A DNA stretch of 64,000 nucleotides from contig VCCI02000001.1 of NCBI GenBank assembly GCA_005938025.2, positions 2,294,001-2,358,000 of the forward strand, written 5' to 3'. The notes under the pieces are model-generated. The model was not told the DNA's origin, made no database searches, and worked only from the letters and a program-made list of their open reading frames with translations. Shown here one piece after another: positions 33,332-42,959 of the stretch (position 1 is the first letter of the stretch; every line of letters starts with the position of its first letter). Position numbers and translations under genes: made by a program. The stretch is from Inquilinus sp. KBS0705 (GTDB lineage Bacteria; Bacteroidota; Bacteroidia; Sphingobacteriales; Sphingobacteriaceae).

Positions 33332-34422
33332 GCTTGAAGCGGCTTTTTAGCCAAACTGTGCTTTCTTAGCAAACTTATTACTACATATGCCCCAATAATA
33401 GCCGGAAAGAACAGCAGGAACGAACGTTGTAACAATGTAAATATAGGCAAAATAGCAGCAGGCACAATTCGGCCAAATAAGGTAGATATGCTTAATTCGG
33501 CAAAGCCGCTGCCGCCCGGGCTGGGTGCAAAGTATATTAAAAACTGAATGAGGATCTGTATGGATATCACCTGTATTAGACTCGCGTTAACACCTAACCC
33601 TAAAAGGATAACATACTGCATACAATACTTATTCATATATAAAAAGGTAGTGATAACCAAACTAAGCGGAAACAGGAAAGGGTGTTTGCTTACTATTATA
33701 CTACAGGTTTGCTGATACTTGCTGATACCCTGGTACGATTTTTCGGCCCAGAGATTAAGTTTATCGCGCTTTTTCGGAAATATTTTCGACAAGCCATTCG
33801 CCAGTTTTTTGATGATGACGCCCATCCAAACGGGTTTCCAAAAAGCCAGTAAAAACGCCATCAGAAACAGTAGAAAAAAGGTAAAGCCATATTTAAGCAT
33901 AGTAGGTACTATACCGCTTACCACGCTGGTATCCATCAGCATAATAGCTACAAAGCCCGCCAGCGGCATAAATATAAGCGTAGCACCCATGTTTATTAAG
34001 CTTATGGTAAAGGCATCAATAAAGCTTACGCCGTTGCTGGTGTAAACATATATTTGTGCAGGGCCGGCACCGCCATGTGCTGGTGTTACCGCGCCCATAA
34101 ACATATTGGCCACATTGGCCCTAAAGCTTACCCAGTGCGATACCGCCGGCGCCAGTTTACGCACATAAATGTGGTTGCGCCAACTGCCCATCATCAAATC
34201 GGCAAATATCATTACAAAGCATATTAAAATATACTTGATAGATATATGCGACATGGCCTTAAATGTAGTGCCTGTATTGTTGTAAAAGAAAACCGCGGCT
34301 ATAGTAATAACAGATATTAAGGCAAACCAGATACTGCCTTTTATAATAACATCTTTATCAAATACTTTTTGTACTTCCTGTTTCTCTACGGTGGTGTTCT
34401 CTTGCGTATTTACTGGTGTCAT
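33328..34422 (-). CDS. YbhN/LPG-synthase-TM-type membrane protein (UPF0104)
   Basis: The 364 aa have about eight membrane helices. IWFALISVITIAAVFFYN is the first, GAVTPAHGGAGPAQIYVYTSNG sits in the conserved loop of the family, and GPA and APSPGGSGFAELSIS are the characteristic gating motifs of the lysylphosphatidylglycerol synthase TM region. Such proteins, when separate from a synthase domain, are thought to move lipids or polyprenyl-linked molecules across the inner membrane. The N-terminus is polar. Convergent four-base overlap with the hybrid kinase gene. Confidence 0.85.
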   Translation of the reverse strand: MTPVNTQENTTVEKQEVQKVFDKDVIIKGSIWFALISVITIAAVFFYNNTGTTFKAMSHISIKYILICFVMIFADLMMGSWRNHIYVRKLAPAVSHWVSFRANVANMFMGAVTPAHGGAGPAQIYVYTSNGVSFIDAFTISLINMGATLIFMPLAGFVAIMLMDTSVVSGIVPTMLKYGFTFFLLFLMAFLLAFWKPVWMGVIIKKLANGLSKIFPKKRDKLNLWAEKSYQGISKYQQTCSIIVSKHPFLFPLSLVITTFLYMNKYCMQYVILLGLGVNASLIQVISIQILIQFLIYFAPSPGGSGFAELSISTLFGRIVPAAILPIFTLLQRSFLLFFPAIIGAYVVISLLRKHSLAKKPLQA

Positions 34423-34573
34423 TTAATAGTTGCAGGTATTTAAGCGCAAATGTAAAGTAAATATTTATTGCCTATAAATTGTTTCGCGCTTATTAGGCTT
34501 TTGTTATAAATGTGGCTTTATTTATATATTAACCGCAAATTTTGTTTAAAATTGGCAGTCATAAATATTAATA

Positions 34574-35122
34574 TTGAAAAAGCTTTTTGCCATAGTATTA
34601 CTTGCTGTACACCTGTTTAACCTGGGTGGGTATATGCTATGGCACCAGTATTTGGTAGATCGGTCTGACAGGCGTATGAACAAACTTATAAGCCAAAACC
34701 TTTACGACCCCAATAAACTGATAGAACTTAAAATAAAACAAAACCTGCCCGGTATACGCGAGTGGGCCGATTTTGAGAATGTTAGCGGCCATGTACAGTT
34801 AAAAAATGCCTGCTACAATTATGTAAAGCTTAAAATAACTAAAGACACGCTGTACATTATGTGTGTGCCCAATTACGAAAAAACCAAGCTAATAGACAAT
34901 AACGTTATCTACGCCAAAGAGATAAATGATATACCGCTTGAAAAGGGACAGGAGTCGTCAGTAAAAAAGGCGGGCGCAGATAATAAATATAGCCATCCCG
35001 AAATAGCATTTCAATTCCTATCGTTTAATGATGTGGTACTCAACACCATGAAACCCTTGTTTATTAATATCAATCTGCCATTCATTGCTATACACGGGCA
35101 ACCTCCGGAGTTAGTAGGTTAA
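34574..35122 (+). CDS. Small exported protein preceding a TonB receptor
   Basis: The 182-aa protein has a TTG start at 34574 and a signal segment (KKLFAIVLLAVHLFNLGGYM). The mature part contains NACYNYVKLKITKDTLYIMC and a basic stretch with several lysines, followed by EIAFQFLSFNDVVLNTMKPLFI. No named family is recognised, but a protein of this kind preceding a FecA-like receptor in Sphingobacteriaceae suggests a periplasmic partner in uptake of the same ligand. The gap to the receptor is 98 bp, so they are probably co-transcribed. Confidence 0.6.
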   Translation: MKKLFAIVLLAVHLFNLGGYMLWHQYLVDRSDRRMNKLISQNLYDPNKLIELKIKQNLPGIREWADFENVSGHVQLKNACYNYVKLKITKDTLYIMCVPNYEKTKLIDNNVIYAKEINDIPLEKGQESSVKKAGADNKYSHPEIAFQFLSFNDVVLNTMKPLFININLPFIAIHGQPPELVG

Positions 35123-35220
35123 TACTTAAAATTTTTAGCGCCTTTTAAATTTTACCTGTACACGGGTGTGCGGGTGTTGCGCTATTTTATTATTCCATTA
35201 ACTTATTACTATAACACAGG

Positions 35221-37404
35221 ATGAAACATCTATATAAAATACCCATGGCGGTTTTACTGCTGTTGGGCACCTTCGGCGTGCAGGCGCAACAAAAAACCAC
35301 CAGGGATACCATAAGGCTTGATAGCGTTATGATAAAAGAAGGCCGAAGCAAAAGCTTGCCGGATATATCGGGCACTAACATATTCGCAGGAAAAAAAACT
35401 AATATTATTTATGCCGACCCCGGCAAGGCAAATTTAGCGGGGAATACGGCCCGTACGCTTTTCTCGCAAGTGCCGGGCATCAACGTGTGGGAAATGGACG
35501 GCGCCGGCCTGCAAATAAATATTGGCACACGTGGTACCGATATGCACCGGTCGATAGAAACCAACATACGCCAAAATGGCTATAATACCAATTCGGATAT
35601 GTTTGGGTATCCCGAAAACCATTACACGCTGCCTTTTCAGGCTATTGGCGAGGTACAGTATCTGCGCGGCGCATCGGCTTTGCAGTTTGGCAGCCAGTTT
35701 GGCGGCATGGTAAACTTTAAAATTAAAGAACCCGACAGCACCAAAAACTTCGGGATAGAAAGCGAGCAAACCACAGGGTCCAACAAGTTCTTCAACTCGT
35801 ACAACGCCATTGGCGGCAAGGTGGGCAAAATAAGCTATTATGCCTATTTGAGCACGCGCAGCGGCGATGGCTGGCGGCCCGATGCGGCGTTTAATTACCA
35901 TGCCTACTATGCCAACATTAAATACCAGTTTAACAATAAAGGCAGCATTGCCTTCCAGTTTTCACGGTCGGACTATGTACAGCAAATTGCGGGTGGTTTA
36001 ACAGATGCGCAGTACAGTGCTACCAGCAGGCAAAGCAACCGGTTCCGCAACTTTTTTAACCCGGAAATTAATATACCGGCCATATTGTTCAACTATAATT
36101 TAAGCAATAAAACCAAGCTGGAAGTTACTTCGCATATGCTGATAGGCCAGCGTAACAGCGTACAATTCATAGCACCCTCAAGCGTAAACGATACGGTGAA
36201 CACCAGCCTTAAAAGCTATAACCCACGCCAGGTTGACCGCGATTACTACAATGGTTTTACAACCGAGGCCCGTTTGCTAACTAATTACAAGCTGGGCAGC
36301 CAAACCAGCACCTTAACCACAGGTGTACGCTACTTTAGCCAGTTAACCAAACGCCGCCAGAAAGGCTTGGGAACTACCGCTACCAATTTTGACCTGGACC
36401 TTACCGTACCTTATGGGATAGACCTACAATTAAAAACACATAACTATGCCGCCTTCGCCGAAAACTTGTTCCGCATTAGTTCAAAATTCTCGGCTACGCC
36501 GGGTGTAAGATACGAAGTGATAAATACTGATATGAGCGGCGTAATTGTTAACCGCACCGTAAATGTAAATTACACCGGCAATAGGCATTTTGCCTTATTT
36601 GGCACCGGTTTGCAGTACCAGGTAAACAATAGCGGGCAGTTATATGGCAATATATCGCAAGCCTACCGCCCCTACCTATATGCAGCTGTTACCCCTGCGG
36701 ACCAGTTAACATTGGTTGACCCTAACATGAAGGACAGTAAAGGTTATGATGCCGATTTGGGCTACCGCGGGCACATTAAAAACATATTTACATTTGATGT
36801 AAACGGCTTTTATGTTTACTACGGCAACCGTGCAGGTACTTTAACCGTGCAGGATAATGCAAACGTTAACCATTTATATTTAACCAATGTTGGCAACGGT
36901 ATCGCAAAGGGGGTAGAAGCGTATACAGAACTGTCGCTGTTGCGCTCGTTTAACCCACAATCGGGCAGCGACCTGCGTTTATTTAATACGCTTGCTTATA
37001 CGCATGGCAGGTATACCAGCGGCGCTATAAACGTAAATGGTGTTAATCAAAGCTTGGCTGGCCATCACCTGGAAGGCACACCCGATTGGACCAACCGCAC
37101 CGGTTTAACCTATTTAAGCGGCCCTGTTACCAGCACTGTAATGTTTAGCTACGTAGGGAAAAACTTTAGCGATGCCAACAACACTACATTTAACCCAACA
37201 GGCGCAACCGGCATTGTGCCCGCCTACAATTTAGTTGATATGGCATTTAATTATCGTTTCCTCGGCAATTACCATGTTAGCTTTAACATTAATAATTTAA
37301 CCAACCAAAAATACTTTACCCGCCGTATAAACATGTACCCAGGCCCTGGCATATTGCCAGGCGATGGCATATCGTTTAACATAGGCTTAGGCTTAAAATT
37401 GTAA
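35221..37404 (+). CDS. TonB-dependent outer-membrane receptor, FecA-like
   Basis: The 727 aa have a signal peptide (YKIPMAVLLLLGTFGVQAQQ). The plug domain (about 40-165) shows NTARTLFSQVPGINVWE, INIGTRGTDMHRSIETNIRQ and IGEVQYLRGASALQFGSQFGG. The 22-strand beta-barrel closes with FNINNLTNQKYFTRRINMYPG and a final aromatic-poor GLGLKL. There is no N-terminal CarboxypepD-like or STN extension, unlike SusC proteins, so iron-siderophore or similar uptake is more likely than glycan uptake. The upstream small exported protein is a likely partner. Ends at a strong terminator. Confidence 0.9.
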   Translation: MKHLYKIPMAVLLLLGTFGVQAQQKTTRDTIRLDSVMIKEGRSKSLPDISGTNIFAGKKTNIIYADPGKANLAGNTARTLFSQVPGINVWEMDGAGLQINIGTRGTDMHRSIETNIRQNGYNTNSDMFGYPENHYTLPFQAIGEVQYLRGASALQFGSQFGGMVNFKIKEPDSTKNFGIESEQTTGSNKFFNSYNAIGGKVGKISYYAYLSTRSGDGWRPDAAFNYHAYYANIKYQFNNKGSIAFQFSRSDYVQQIAGGLTDAQYSATSRQSNRFRNFFNPEINIPAILFNYNLSNKTKLEVTSHMLIGQRNSVQFIAPSSVNDTVNTSLKSYNPRQVDRDYYNGFTTEARLLTNYKLGSQTSTLTTGVRYFSQLTKRRQKGLGTTATNFDLDLTVPYGIDLQLKTHNYAAFAENLFRISSKFSATPGVRYEVINTDMSGVIVNRTVNVNYTGNRHFALFGTGLQYQVNNSGQLYGNISQAYRPYLYAAVTPADQLTLVDPNMKDSKGYDADLGYRGHIKNIFTFDVNGFYVYYGNRAGTLTVQDNANVNHLYLTNVGNGIAKGVEAYTELSLLRSFNPQSGSDLRLFNTLAYTHGRYTSGAINVNGVNQSLAGHHLEGTPDWTNRTGLTYLSGPVTSTVMFSYVGKNFSDANNTTFNPTGATGIVPAYNLVDMAFNYRFLGNYHVSFNINNLTNQKYFTRRINMYPGPGILPGDGISFNIGLGLKL

Positions 37405-37410
37405 TAAGGC

Positions 37411-37447
37411 AAAAGGCGAAAGGTTATAATAACCTTTCGCCTTTTTT
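37411..37447 (+). terminator. Intrinsic terminator after the TonB receptor
   Basis: AAAAGGCGAAAGGTTAT pairs with ATAACCTTTCGCCTTTT, then T's; immediately before a convergent response-regulator gene. Confidence 0.9.
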
Positions 37448-37468
37448 ATGTAGTGCTACCCTTTTACC

Positions 37469-37840
37469 TTACTTAATATTTTTCTTTACTACCGCTGCCA
37501 GTTCATCCAGGTCAAATGGCTTTTTTAAGTAACCATCGGCTAACCCTGCTTCAGCAATTTCGGCTATATTGCTTACTGCCGATACCAGTATAACGGGTAT
37601 ATGGCTGGTTTTAGGGTCGGTTTTTAGCTCTTTACTTATTTGCTGTCCGTTAGCGTCACTTTTCCAATCGGTAAGCCAGTTGTCAAGCAATATCAAGTCG
37701 GGTTGGTGCACATCCAACGACTTTAGTATTCTGGCATTATCAGATGATATCACTTCATAACCCTCGGCTTCAAGGGCCATTTCTAAAGTGTCCCTTATAT
37801 CTTTATCATCTTCAATAACCAAAATCTTTTTCGAGGCCAT
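37469..37840 (-). CDS. Stand-alone response-regulator receiver domain
   Basis: The 123 aa are a single CheY-like receiver: ILVIEDDKDIRDTL with the acidic pair, phospho-acceptor Asp53 in LILLDNW, and Lys107 in YLKKPFD. The loop after Asp53 (NWLTDWKSDANGQ) is longer than the usual MPxxDG. No output domain is present, so it must act through protein contact, perhaps with the hybrid kinase encoded further upstream at 30.97-33.3 kb, though this is speculative. Confidence 0.9.
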   Translation of the reverse strand: MASKKILVIEDDKDIRDTLEMALEAEGYEVISSDNARILKSLDVHQPDLILLDNWLTDWKSDANGQQISKELKTDPKTSHIPVILVSAVSNIAEIAEAGLADGYLKKPFDLDELAAVVKKNIK

Positions 37841-37998
37841 AATTCAACTATTATAATCGCTTAGCTTGTATCGTTGTGTGTATGTTATGTACATAACAAT
37901 AACACACATCCCTTATTATTGTTTACGAAACACATCCAAAACTGCCTTATAACAGCTTGATGAGACTTTACGATACCGGGAGAGAGGCATTACTATAC

Positions 37999-38571
37999 TT
38001 ATCCGGCCTTAAAGCAGGTGCGGCAACGCGCTTCGTAGCTTTCTTTTTCGCCCAATAGTATACGGCTCTCGTTGGGCACAAGGCGGTACGAATGAAGGGC
38101 AGGCTTACCACATTTTACACACACAGCATGCAGCTTTGTAACCGAGTCGGCAATGGCCATCAGCACAGGAATGGGGCCAAAGGGGCGGCCTTTAAAATCC
38201 ATATCCAGGCCGGCTACAATTACGCGTATGCATTTGTCGGCAAGCGTTAAGCATACTTCGGGCAGGGTATCATCAAAAAATTGCGCCTCATCAATACCAA
38301 CTACCTGTATGTCGTCGGCAAGGGATAGTATTTCGGCAGGGTTAGCTATCGCTTTTGAAGGGATTGAATTTAAATTATGAGACACCAGCGCGCTTTTATC
38401 ATAACGGGTATCGGCTACAGGGCTAAATATCTCTACATTAACTTTTGCTATACGGGCGCGGTTAACCCGCCTTATCAATTCTTCGGTTTTACCCGAAAAC
38501 ATCGACCCGCAGATCACCTCTATACTTCCCCCAACTTCATTATTCCTTTTAAAAACTTCCTCGGTATACAA
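37999..38571 (-). CDS. tdk: Thymidine kinase
   Basis: The 190 aa are a type-II thymidine kinase. The P-loop [15 protein letters not shown], the Asp-Glu-Ala of VGIDEAQFF, the lasso-like region [14 protein letters not shown] and a zinc finger ([18 protein letters not shown]) are all present. It phosphorylates thymidine for the salvage route to dTMP. The length fits the bacterial and viral TK family. A divergently read gene lies 77 bp away from its start. Confidence 0.93.
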   Translation of the reverse strand: MYTEEVFKRNNEVGGSIEVICGSMFSGKTEELIRRVNRARIAKVNVEIFSPVADTRYDKSALVSHNLNSIPSKAIANPAEILSLADDIQVVGIDEAQFFDDTLPEVCLTLADKCIRVIVAGLDMDFKGRPFGPIPVLMAIADSVTKLHAVCVKCGKPALHSYRLVPNESRILLGEKESYEARCRTCFKAG

Positions 38572-38648
38572 CGCGCTAATCTTTTGTGAGGGGCTAATAT
38601 CAGAATTTTATGCTATTTTTGATAAGCAATTTGTTAACATTAAAAGCC

Positions 38649-39719
38649 ATGAAGCAGCCGGAAATATTCAGAAAGATAGGCGCGATAATACTAGAATTGA
38701 ACGAACAATATGAGTACATGCAAACCACACCAGATAGTCTTAACGACTTAGAAGTGGAGCTGTTTGTTGCTAATACTCACTTTTTAAAAGACCATGCCGA
38801 AATACTGCGCAAACTAAACTTAATTAAAAGCCAAACTCAGCTTACCCTGCCGGAGCATACCGGAAAGAAAGCTGAGCCAAAATATTTTGAACCACTGGTG
38901 CAACAGCCTAAGGTAACTTCCAAAGCACCGGCAAAGCCCGAACCTGAACCCGAAAAGGCCGAACCTATAACCTTTGAAATAAGCCCTGTTGAAGAGCAAC
39001 CAGCCCCGCAAATTGACCTGAGCACAACAACTGACAAGGACAGCTATTCGTTTGAAAGAACCGAGCCGGAAACCATACGCCATGAATTAATAATTGATGA
39101 GGCCGATTTAGCAGAAGAGGAAGAAGTATCTTTAATAAAACCTGAACCTGAAACGGCACCTGTTATTGAAGATAAGGCTACAGTAGTAGAAAAGCCGTTA
39201 GCCGATAAACCGGCAGAAGAAGTGAAACCCGCTGAAGAGGAAAAGCCTAAAAGCAGGCTATCAAAAATATTCCCTACCGGGCGTGTACCGCTTTTAAGTA
39301 TTTATGCCGATGAACCGAAAGCCGGGGCAGAAAAGAATGAGGAGCCGGTTGTAATAAAAGACGAACCTATTAAAAAGCCTGAGCCGGTACAAGCTAAAGC
39401 AGAAGAAAAGGTGCTAACGCTTAACGAGAAGATGTCGGCTCAATTAAAAGAGAAAAGCAGCGCAGCCGAAACAAGCGAACCGCCTATTACTGATATTAAG
39501 GCGGCTATAAGCCTTAACGACAAGCTCCTGTTTGTAAAGGATCTTTTTAATGGTTATAGCCTGGCCTACAGCGAAGCTATCGAAATTGTTAACCGCTTTA
39601 CCCGCTTTGAAGAAGCCGACCGCTTTTTAAAAACCAACTACGTTACCAAAAACAACTGGGCCGATAAAAAAGCCACTGCCGATAAATTTTATGCTTTGCT
39701 AAAACGCCGCTACGCGTAA
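38649..39719 (+). CDS. Pro/Glu/Lys-rich linker protein of unknown function
   Basis: The ATG at 38649 (MKQPEIFRKIGAIILELNEQ) is preferred over 38610. The 356 aa have three parts. A helical head at 1-65 (LNDLEVELFVANTHFLKDHAEILRKL) is followed by a long low-complexity middle rich in Pro, Glu and Lys, with repeats like KPEPEP and EEVKPAEEEKP. A conserved-looking helical tail at about 255-356 includes LNDKLLFVKDLFNGYSLAYSEAIEIVNRF and a final KFYALLKRRYA. No family is recognised; the tail resembles Bacteroidota proteins that work in cell-envelope or DNA-related complexes only in general shape. It converges on rodA with a ten-base overlap. Confidence 0.75.
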   Translation: MKQPEIFRKIGAIILELNEQYEYMQTTPDSLNDLEVELFVANTHFLKDHAEILRKLNLIKSQTQLTLPEHTGKKAEPKYFEPLVQQPKVTSKAPAKPEPEPEKAEPITFEISPVEEQPAPQIDLSTTTDKDSYSFERTEPETIRHELIIDEADLAEEEEVSLIKPEPETAPVIEDKATVVEKPLADKPAEEVKPAEEEKPKSRLSKIFPTGRVPLLSIYADEPKAGAEKNEEPVVIKDEPIKKPEPVQAKAEEKVLTLNEKMSAQLKEKSSAAETSEPPITDIKAAISLNDKLLFVKDLFNGYSLAYSEAIEIVNRFTRFEEADRFLKTNYVTKNNWADKKATADKFYALLKRRYA

Positions 39720-40978
39720 ATGATCCCCATCCTGTTCGAATCGAGCTTGAGCAGGATGAACAGCAGGATGGTAAAACTCCACAAGGATGACCCGCCGTAG
39801 CTGATAAACGGCAATGGTATGCCAATAACGGGCATGTAGCCAATGGTCATGGCTATGTTAATGATGACGTGGAAGAAGAGTATTGATGCCACACCGTAGC
39901 CGTAAATGCGCGAGAATGGTGCACGCTGGCGCTCGGCTATATATACTATCCTGAGCAGCATAAACAGGTAAAGGCCCATTACCACTATTGAGCCGGCAAA
40001 GCCCCACTCCTCGCCTATGGTACAAAAAATAAAGTCGGTGCTTTGCTCGGGTACAAACGCGTATTTGGTTTGTGTACCCTGCAAATATCCCTTACCCCAC
40101 ACCCTGCCAGAACCTATGGCAATTTTTGATTGGTTTTGATTGTAACCCACCCCGCGCAGGTCTTTTGTTAAGCCCAGCACTTCATCAATACGTACACGCT
40201 GATGCGGTTTTAAGGCGTGTGTATAAAGTGGTTTCACGCTAAAAGAAAAGGCAATGGATAACACCAGCCCTACCAGAACGATCAACGAAAATTTTCGGTG
40301 TTTATTAAAGAGCAATATAAGCACTACCACTATAGCCGAAAGGCCAATAACTATATACCACACATTAACCAGCAATGCCATTATAAACAGCGTAATAAAC
40401 AAGCCTATAATGATAAGGAAATATGACGGCAGGCCCTCGCGGTACAACACAAAAATCAACGAACAAAATACCAGTGTCGAGCCATCATCGGGCTGTAGCT
40501 TAATAAGCAGCATAGGCAGCAGTATAATACCCGCCGCTATCAAAAACGATTTAAAATCGGTGATTTTTACGTTTGTGGCGCTAAGGTACCGCGCCAGTAA
40601 CAAACAGGTGGCAAACTTAGCAAACTCTGATGGCTGCAGCCTAAAGCCCCCTCCAAGGCTTATCCAGGCCTGGTTACCGCCTACCCTGTGCCCGGCCACC
40701 AGCACTACTATAAGTAATAGTACCGTAATGGTGTAAAACACCGGCGCTAAAGCGGATAAAAAGCGGCTCTCGAGCAATAAAATAACAATACCGATAACTA
40801 TAGCAGTTAGTATAAAAATAAACTGCTTGCCGTAGTTGGTATCAACATCTATAATACTAGGGTGGTTCTCGTCAAATACAGCCGCATGTATATTAAACCA
40901 GCCTATGGTGCATAGTGCCAAATAGATAAGCACGGTTACCCAATCCACATTAAAAAAGAAGCTGCGTTGATTATTCAT
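39710..40978 (-). CDS. rodA: Rod-shape-determining protein RodA (SEDS glycosyltransferase)
   Basis: The 422 aa have ten or so membrane helices and SEDS family marks: KLQPDDGSTLVF, GSGRVWGKGYLQGTQTKYAFVPEQSTDFIF and GIPLPFISYGGSSLWSFTILLF. RodA polymerises glycan strands with the elongasome penicillin-binding protein encoded by the upstream mrdA, which overlaps it by eight bases. The N-terminus is hydrophilic (NNQRSFFFNVDWV). It is the last gene of the mre operon. Confidence 0.95.
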   Translation of the reverse strand: MNNQRSFFFNVDWVTVLIYLALCTIGWFNIHAAVFDENHPSIIDVDTNYGKQFIFILTAIVIGIVILLLESRFLSALAPVFYTITVLLLIVVLVAGHRVGGNQAWISLGGGFRLQPSEFAKFATCLLLARYLSATNVKITDFKSFLIAAGIILLPMLLIKLQPDDGSTLVFCSLIFVLYREGLPSYFLIIIGLFITLFIMALLVNVWYIVIGLSAIVVVLILLFNKHRKFSLIVLVGLVLSIAFSFSVKPLYTHALKPHQRVRIDEVLGLTKDLRGVGYNQNQSKIAIGSGRVWGKGYLQGTQTKYAFVPEQSTDFIFCTIGEEWGFAGSIVVMGLYLFMLLRIVYIAERQRAPFSRIYGYGVASILFFHVIINIAMTIGYMPVIGIPLPFISYGGSSLWSFTILLFILLKLDSNRMGIIYA

Positions 40979-42959
40979 CGTCCTTTCGTTTTGGTAGCAT
41001 GGCGGTAACGTTAGCTGCCTTATTATTACTTTTGGGCTGGCCCTGCGCGGTTTTTAACTTCTTTGCTGCTCTTATCGAATCGGCTACGGCCTGCTTAATG
41101 CTATCGGCCCTCATCTGCTTTTTAACAGATTCCCTTATTTCGGGCATTAGGTAAGCGTTTTCATAATACTCGGGGTAAATACCCGATGGGCGACGGGTTA
41201 TACTATCGCGCAGGTATTTCTCTACAATAAAGCTGGCAATTGGTGCTGCCCAGGTGCCACCATCGCCCGAGTTTTCTACCACTACGGCAATAGCAATTTT
41301 AGGGTTATCTCGTGGGGCAAACGCCACAAACAACGAGTGGTTTTTACCATGCGGGTTTTGCGCCGTACCCGTTTTGCCACACATTACAATGCCCGGTATT
41401 TTTGAGCCTTGTGCCGTACCATAATCAACCACGCTTTGCATGCCGTTTATAACCGGTTCAAAATATTGCGCATCAATACCTACATAGTTTTTTATGGTGT
41501 ATTCGCGTTTAATAACCTGTTTATCGCCTATTGCTTTTATCAAGTGTGGTTTATAATAAAACCCATGATTGGCAATGGTAGCCTCGATGTTGGCCAGTTG
41601 TAAAGGCGTGGCCAGCAATTCGCCCTGGCCAATGGCCAATGAGGCTACCGTGGTTGAACGCCAGCCGCCTTTATGGTATATTCTATCGTAGTACTTGGCA
41701 CTGGGCACCAGGCCCTTTCCTTCGCTGGGGATATCAACGCCTAAACGCACCCCAAAACCAAATTTGTTTACATTCTCTTTCCAGGCATCGTAGCTTTGGT
41801 CGGTGTTGCGGCTGCCTTGCTGGTTAAGTACTTTTGCAAACACCATGTTAAAGTAGCCATTGCACGACCCTGCTATGGCCCCTGCCAAATTAACTACACC
41901 ATGCACGTGGGTACATTTTACCTTGTGGTTACCGGCCATATAATAGCCTAAACAGTTGTAAGTATCGGTGGGTTTAATAAGCCCTTCCTGCAAACCAATT
42001 AAAGCGCTTAGCGGTTTAAACGACGAGCCCGGCGGATAATAAGCCTGTACCGGCCTGGTAAAAAATGGCTTATAGGGGTCTTTATATAATTTGGCGGCAT
42101 TGTTACCGCGTTCGCGGCCTACCAGCAGGTTAGGGTCGTAGGTGGGGCTGCTTACAAAGCATAGTATCTCGCCGCTTGATGGTTCAATAGCCACAATACT
42201 GCCTACCTTATTTTGCATAAGCTTTTCGCCAAGCTTTTGTATACGCATATCTAATGATGATATGAGCCTTTCGCCGGCTACGGCAGCAGTATCATAAGCG
42301 CCATTTGCATAAGGGCCCTTACGTACGTTGCGCGAATCTACCATCCAGTTTTGTACACCGCGCTGGCCGCGTAAAACGGTTTCGTACGATTTTTCGACTC
42401 CGGTTATCCCCACATAATCACCGGGACTATAATAACCTCCCGAGCGTTTGATGATAGGGTCGGTTACCTCGCCTATATAACCCAAAAATTGCGCTGCCGA
42501 CGAATCGGGATAGGTGCGCACCGGCCTTTGCTGCGGGTAAAACCCCGGGAACTCCGATAGCCGTTCCTGAAAAGAGGCATATAATTGTGCCGATAATTGC
42601 TTTTCGAAAACGGAGGCCCGATAAGGTGAATATTTAGTGGCTTTTAATAAGCGTTTATCAAAGCCATCCCTATCAATCCCCAATAGTTTACAAAACTCAA
42701 CCGTATCAAATGATTTTACCTGCTTGGGTATCACCATAATATCGTAAACAGGCTCGTTCTGCACCATTATTTTGCCATTGCGGTCTAATATTGGGCCGCG
42801 GGCAGGGTACTGAATAAATTTGCGGATAACGTTTTGGCTGGCGTACAGGAAGTAACGATCGTCGACCACTTGTATATAATACAGCCTGCCTAACAATATG
42901 AGTAAAAATGTGATGAAGATACCGGAAACCACGTACCGGCGTTCAAAAAAACTATTCAT
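40971..42959 (-). CDS. mrdA: Penicillin-binding protein 2 (elongasome transpeptidase)
   Basis: The 662 aa are a class-B PBP. One N-terminal helix (YVVSGIFITFLLILLGRLYYIQ) is followed by the dimerisation domain (about 50-200, FIQYPARGPILDRNGKIMVQNEP) and the transpeptidase domain with the active-site serine in PPGSSFKPLSALI, SCNGYF and GKTGTAQNPHG. The C-terminal 60 residues are a charged tail unlike E. coli PBP2. It crosslinks peptidoglycan made by RodA during side-wall growth. It overlaps mreD by four bases. Confidence 0.95.
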   Translation of the reverse strand: MNSFFERRYVVSGIFITFLLILLGRLYYIQVVDDRYFLYASQNVIRKFIQYPARGPILDRNGKIMVQNEPVYDIMVIPKQVKSFDTVEFCKLLGIDRDGFDKRLLKATKYSPYRASVFEKQLSAQLYASFQERLSEFPGFYPQQRPVRTYPDSSAAQFLGYIGEVTDPIIKRSGGYYSPGDYVGITGVEKSYETVLRGQRGVQNWMVDSRNVRKGPYANGAYDTAAVAGERLISSLDMRIQKLGEKLMQNKVGSIVAIEPSSGEILCFVSSPTYDPNLLVGRERGNNAAKLYKDPYKPFFTRPVQAYYPPGSSFKPLSALIGLQEGLIKPTDTYNCLGYYMAGNHKVKCTHVHGVVNLAGAIAGSCNGYFNMVFAKVLNQQGSRNTDQSYDAWKENVNKFGFGVRLGVDIPSEGKGLVPSAKYYDRIYHKGGWRSTTVASLAIGQGELLATPLQLANIEATIANHGFYYKPHLIKAIGDKQVIKREYTIKNYVGIDAQYFEPVINGMQSVVDYGTAQGSKIPGIVMCGKTGTAQNPHGKNHSLFVAFAPRDNPKIAIAVVVENSGDGGTWAAPIASFIVEKYLRDSITRRPSGIYPEYYENAYLMPEIRESVKKQMRADSIKQAVADSIRAAKKLKTAQGQPKSNNKAANVTAMLPKRKDDE

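Noticed and set aside
37469..37840. Pairing of the stand-alone receiver with the hybrid kinase at 30.97 kb as a two-component system
   Set aside because: They are over 4 kb apart, on opposite strands, with unrelated genes between; nothing in the sequence shows a link.
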